Positions 7,905 to 10,837 of a stretch of 10,837 nucleotides of DNA are shown here, one piece after another. Numbering within the stretch: the stretch's first letter is position 1; every line of letters starts with the position of its first letter. Source of the DNA: Pseudomonadota bacterium (GTDB taxonomy: Bacteria; Pseudomonadota; Alphaproteobacteria; Sphingomonadales; Sphingomonadaceae); NCBI GenBank assembly GCA_023433445.1, contig JAEZCS010000225.1, positions 1 through 10,837 on the forward strand. The letters are read 5' to 3'. The notes under the pieces are model-generated. The model ran no database searches. It was given only the letters and a program-made list of their open reading frames with translations, and had not been told where the DNA came from. The position numbers were made by a program, and so were the translations under genes.

Positions 7905-8573
7905 ATGGACCGATTCGGACATCTGGGCGACATGCGCAATCCGGTCGTGCTGACAATTCCGGGGCTGAACAACAGCGGCCCCGACCATTGGCAGACGCTT
8001 TGGGAAGAGGTCAGAGGCGATTGCCAGCGCGTAGATCTGGGCAGTTGGGCCAGCCCCAGCCGCAATGCATGGGTCACGCGCCTGGACGCCGCAATCCGCG
8101 AAGCTGACGGGCCCATCATCCTGGCGGCGCATAGCCTCGGCTGCCTTGCAGTCGCGTGGTGGGGCGCTTTGCAGAGCCAGGCCTATGGCTGGCCGGTGAC
8201 AGGCGCCTTGCTGGTAGCGCCGCCGGATTGCGACAGGATGGAAACGCCTGAAACGATCGGCGGGTTCGGCCCTACCCCGCGCGCCCAGCTACCCTTTCCC
8301 TCGCTCGTCGTCGCCAGCCGCGACGATCCCTACATCTTCTTCGAACGAGCACACAGCATCGCGAAGAATTGGGGCAGCACCTTCATCGACGCAGGTTTCA
8401 GCGGCCATATCAACGCGGACTCGGGTCTGGGGCATTGGGAATTTGGCCAATCGCTTTTGGAACAGCTGATCGACAATGCCCATGAACAGGCGTCGGTCAT
8501 GCGCCAGATGCGGCCTGCTATCCCTTTGGCGAATAAAGAGAGAAAGCTCGCCGCGATGCGGATGATCGGCTGA
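7905..8573 (+). CDS. RBBP9/YdeN-family serine hydrolase
   Basis: This is a small cytoplasmic alpha/beta-hydrolase of the RBBP9/YdeN family (Ser_hydrolase, PF06821), 222 residues. The start VVLTIPGLNNSGPDHWQTLW is diagnostic. The nucleophile is Ser77 in AAHSLGC, where the first glycine of the usual GxSxG elbow is replaced as is normal in this family. The likely acid is Asp141 (or Asp140) in SRDDPY, and the base is His168 in SGHINADSG. The substrate is unknown. The frame is open from an ATG at 7872, but that one has no ribosome binding site and lies close to the promoter. The ATG at 7905 has GAGGA (7893-7897) seven bases before it. The gene is followed by a possible terminator and the OscA/YezD-like gene 94 bp downstream. 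Its upstream region shares a TTGTCTA-TTAAA motif with that gene, suggesting joint control. Confidence 0.9.
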   Translation: MDRFGHLGDMRNPVVLTIPGLNNSGPDHWQTLWEEVRGDCQRVDLGSWASPSRNAWVTRLDAAIREADGPIILAAHSLGCLAVAWWGALQSQAYGWPVTGALLVAPPDCDRMETPETIGGFGPTPRAQLPFPSLVVASRDDPYIFFERAHSIAKNWGSTFIDAGFSGHINADSGLGHWEFGQSLLEQLIDNAHEQASVMRQMRPAIPLANKERKLAAMRMIG

Positions 8574-8580
8574 CAATCAG

Positions 8581-8625
8581 GGGCGCTGCAAGACAAACTT
8601 GTGCGCCCGATATATTTGCTTTTTT
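8581..8625 (+). terminator. Possible terminator after the hydrolase gene
   Basis: GGGCGC (8581-8586) pairs with GCGCCC (8603-8608), and CAAG (8589-8592) pairs with CTTG (8598-8601), separated by a small internal loop (TG against T). A five-base loop caps it. An AT-rich stretch with six T residues (8620-8625) follows, but it begins 11 bases after the stem, which weakens the call. Confidence 0.4.
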
Positions 8626-8667
8626 GTCTATTAAATTAGTTGAGATAAGACGGACCCAGAGGTGCTT

Positions 8668-8859
8668 ATGAGTGATAGCCGACCAACCGAACTCGCCCAG
8701 AATGGCCGCGCAGACGGCCAGCGGGCTGACATAGCCGTCAGCATCGACAAGGTTCGCGGAGTGCTGGAAGCATTACGCTTCGGGTCGATCACGTTGACCG
8801 TGCACGACGCGCGCGTCGTTCAGATCGACGTGACGGAAAAGACTCGCCTCACCGCTTGA
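8668..8859 (+). CDS. OscA/YezD-family small protein (DUF2292)
   Basis: This is a 63-residue protein of the DUF2292 family (PF10055), which includes B. subtilis YezD and the pseudomonad OscA. The signature fills residues 37-61: RFGSITLTVHDARVVQID followed by VTEKTRL. The first 25 residues are polar and variable. The molecular function is not known. OscA is described in Pseudomonas as part of the sulphur-starvation response, encoded next to sulphate uptake genes and affecting chromate tolerance. A role here in sulphur limitation is therefore an inference from family. A GTG at 8662 is in frame, but the ATG at 8668 follows GAGG (8659-8662) at a suitable distance. It lies between the hydrolase gene and a TonB-dependent receptor gene, all on the same strand. 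Confidence 0.85.
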   Translation: MSDSRPTELAQNGRADGQRADIAVSIDKVRGVLEALRFGSITLTVHDARVVQIDVTEKTRLTA

Positions 8860-9032
8860 ACAGCAACGGGGGCAATAGGGTCGCAAAGCCAAGCCGCCGG
8901 ACAGGCGGTTACTAACAGGCGGCAAGGGGTGGGCCGCTGACTGTCCGATACCATTCCCAGACCATCGACGTTGACCGGCCAACCGGAAATGTCGCGATCA
9001 ACATTCGCCGGACCTCCGGAAGGGGAATTATT
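8860..9032 (+). promoter_or_regulatory. Structured leader upstream of the TonB-dependent receptor
   Basis: This 173-base gap contains no gene. One segment can pair in three ways. CCGCC (8894-8898) can pair with GGCGG (8904-8908) as a tight hairpin. GCCGCC (8893-8898) can pair with GGCGGC (8918-8923). CGGACAG (8898-8904) can pair with CTGTCCG (8941-8947). The last two together would make an H-type pseudoknot. Further down are a -35-like TTGACC (8971-8976) without a good -10 box, a small CCGG-ACCT-CCGG hairpin, and the ribosome binding site AAGGGGA (9020-9026). It may be a cis-acting RNA; I recognise no known riboswitch class. Confidence 0.4.
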
Positions 9033-10837
9033 ATGATTGCGCGTTCTCTGTTGCTCGCCGGTGTGGCGAGCGCATCCATCTTTGCGTCCACCGTTCATGC
9101 CGAGGAAGCGCCTGCGCCTGCCGCCGGTGCGGCCGAACAGCCCGACGCTGCCGAACAGGCTTCCAATCCGCGCGGCGACGTCATCATCGTCACTGCCCGC
9201 CGCCGTGCTGAAACGGCGCAGGAAGTGCCGCTGGCGATCTCCGTCATTCGCGGCGACAGCATCGAAGCGACCGGCAACTTCAACGTCGTGAAGCTCCAGC
9301 AGCTCGCGCCGACATTGCAGGTCTACACCACCAACCCGCGCAACACCTCGGTCAACATCCGCGGCCTTGGTGTGCCGTTCGGCCTCACCAGCGACGGCTT
9401 CGAACAGGGCGTCGGCATCTATGTCGATGACGTCTATAATAGCCGCGTCGCTGCCGCCACCTTCGACTTCCTCGACGTCTCTCAGGTGGAGGTGCTGCGC
9501 GGCCCCCAGGGCACGCTCTATGGCAAGAACACGACGGCCGGCGCGATCAACATCACCACCAACCAGCCGACCTTCGACTTCGAAGGCCGTGCGGAGCTGA
9601 GCGTCGGCAACCTGAACTATCGCCAGGCAAAGGCCGCGATCTCCGGCCCCCTGTCCGACACTGTCGCAGCGCGCCTCGCCGTCGCAGCGACCAGCCGTCG
9701 CGGCACGCTCTACAATGTGACGTCGCAGCGCTGGATCAACGAACAGGATAATCTCGGCATTCGCGGCCAGCTGCTGTTCCGGCCCAATGACGACCTCGAT
9801 ATCACGCTGTCGGGCGACTACAGCCGGCAGGACCCGGAATGCTGCGGCACCACCTTCGTCCGCGTGGGCCGCACGCAGCGTCCGCTCAACCGTCAATATG
9901 ACGCGCTTGCCGCCGCGCAGGGCTATGTCGTGCCCAGCCGCAATCCCTATGATCGCTTGACGGATCTCGACAGCAATCTGAACGCGGGCAACAAGATCGG
10001 CGGGGTGTCGGCACGCGTGAAATGGGACATCGGGCCCGGCACGCTGACCTCCGTCACCGCCTGGCGCTTCTGGGACTGGAAGCCGGAAAACGACCGCGAC
10101 TTCACTGGCCTGTCGATCGTGTCCCGCTCGCAAAATCCCTCGCAGCAGGACCAGTATAGCCAGGAATTCCGCTACAATTACGAAAGCCAGAAGATCGACT
10201 TCGTGGTCGGCCTTTTCGGCTTCAAGCAGCGGATCGACACCCAGGGCACTGAACAGCAGGGCGTCAACGCTGCCCAGTGGAGCCTTGCGCCTTCGGCCGA
10301 CCCGTTGAACCCGGCCAACAACCCTGCGACTCTTGCGGGCCTGACCGCCAGCAACACACAGTATCTCAAGTCCGAGAGCGCCGCCCTGTTCGGTCAGCTC
10401 AGCTGGAAAGTCACTGATGCGCTGACGCTGCAGCCCGGCCTTCGTCTGAACTATGACAAGAAGTCCGGCTTCTACCAGCGCGTCGTCACCAACGCCCAGG
10501 GTCAGGCGATCAGCTGCACGCCCATCCCGGCACCCGGCACCATCGCGGGCACATCGCAGCAGTGCGGCGTTTACCAGCCGCAGGAAAGTGCCCCGTCCGA
10601 CAGCGCGTGGAACTTCACCTATGACTTCAACGTCAACTATAAGGTTGCACGCGACATCCTCGCCTATGCGACCTATGCCAAGAGCTTCAAGACGCTCGGC
10701 ATCAATCAGAACGGCTTGCCGCTCAACGTCGACAATACGGTGAATTACGACGCCGCGACGGTGAAGCCTGAATCGGTTCACCATTTCGAACTCGGCCTGA
10801 AGACCCAGCTCTGGGATCGCCGCGCGACCTTCAACAT
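9033..10837 (+). CDS. TonB-dependent outer-membrane receptor, 3' end outside window
   Basis: This is an outer-membrane active transporter driven by TonB-ExbBD. The frame stays open from the ATG at 9033 to the right edge: 601 complete codons, with family members usually 700-900 residues. A signal peptide covers about residues 1-23 (cleavage after STVHA). A short acidic, alanine-rich linker follows, then a TonB box-like DVIIVTARRR (49-58) and the plug domain (about 60-180). The plug contains VNIRGLGVP, VGIYVDDVY and the conserved VEVLRGPQGTLYGKNTTAGA (152-171). The rest is beta-barrel, with many alternating aromatic strands. The ribosome binding site AAGGGGA is six bases before the ATG. The type is the large sphingomonad receptor class; the ligand cannot be read from sequence. 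Neighbouring OscA-like and hydrolase genes hint at uptake of a sulphur-containing compound, which is only an inference. Confidence 0.95.
   Translation, partial: MIARSLLLAGVASASIFASTVHAEEAPAPAAGAAEQPDAAEQASNPRGDVIIVTARRRAETAQEVPLAISVIRGDSIEATGNFNVVKLQQLAPTLQVYTTNPRNTSVNIRGLGVPFGLTSDGFEQGVGIYVDDVYNSRVAAATFDFLDVSQVEVLRGPQGTLYGKNTTAGAINITTNQPTFDFEGRAELSVGNLNYRQAKAAISGPLSDTVAARLAVAATSRRGTLYNVTSQRWINEQDNLGIRGQLLFRPNDDLDITLSGDYSRQDPECCGTTFVRVGRTQRPLNRQYDALAAAQGYVVPSRNPYDRLTDLDSNLNAGNKIGGVSARVKWDIGPGTLTSVTAWRFWDWKPENDRDFTGLSIVSRSQNPSQQDQYSQEFRYNYESQKIDFVVGLFGFKQRIDTQGTEQQGVNAAQWSLAPSADPLNPANNPATLAGLTASNTQYLKSESAALFGQLSWKVTDALTLQPGLRLNYDKKSGFYQRVVTNAQGQAISCTPIPAPGTIAGTSQQCGVYQPQESAPSDSAWNFTYDFNVNYKVARDILAYATYAKSFKTLGINQNGLPLNVDNTVNYDAATVKPESVHHFELGLKTQLWDRRATFN

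Noticed and set aside
8873..8890. GGCAA and GTCGCAAAGCC resemble parts of the GEMM (cyclic di-GMP) riboswitch
   Set aside because: The stem that should lie between these two segments is absent, with only about four bases available, and the downstream tetraloop-receptor side is not found. The resemblance is probably chance.
8820..10784. A 654-codon open frame on the minus strand opposite the TonB-dependent receptor
   Set aside because: It mirrors the GC-rich codon pattern of the receptor frame, has no recognisable domain or ribosome binding site, and the plus strand encodes an unmistakable receptor.

Overview
The window looks like a chromosomal segment from a sphingomonad (Sphingomonadaceae, Alphaproteobacteria; Sphingobium or Sphingomonas-like). 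The evidence is the GC-rich third codon positions, an F1-only ATP synthase gene cluster ending in a short epsilon gene, a typical sphingomonad TonB-dependent receptor, and alphaproteobacterial-type intergenic repeats. The genus is inferred, not proven. No tRNA, rRNA, insertion sequence, CRISPR array or broken gene was seen. The longest stretch without a gene is 173 bases (8860-9032).

Region 1 (1-4172): the F1 ATP synthase genes atpA (5' end outside the window), atpG, atpD and atpC, in one direction and closed by a strong terminator hairpin. Two of the three gaps inside this operon hold hairpin-rich intergenic repeats: a twin hairpin before atpG and a composite C/G-rich element before atpC. 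Each one abuts the ribosome binding site of the next gene.

Region 2 (4173-6883): a cpaF/tadA-type secretion ATPase with no other pilus gene beside it, then a ten-helix EamA-type (DMT) transporter. The transporter runs tail to tail into osmC, and the two coding regions overlap by 9 bp.

Region 3 (6875-7757): osmC (organic hydroperoxide reductase) on the minus strand, divergent from a small PRC-barrel protein. The 85-bp gap between them carries a nearly symmetric element that resembles the alphaproteobacterial general-stress (EcfG) promoter in both directions. That fits joint stress induction.

Region 4 (7758-10837): an RBBP9/YdeN-type serine hydrolase, a 63-residue OscA/YezD (DUF2292) protein and a TonB-dependent receptor that runs off the right edge. 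DUF2292/OscA proteins are linked to the sulphur-starvation response in pseudomonads, so this group may be a sulphur-scavenging locus. The first two genes share a short AT-rich upstream motif, the hydrolase promoter is flanked by two inverted repeats, and the receptor has a structured 173-nt leader with a possible pseudoknot. These regulatory features are the least explained part of the window.
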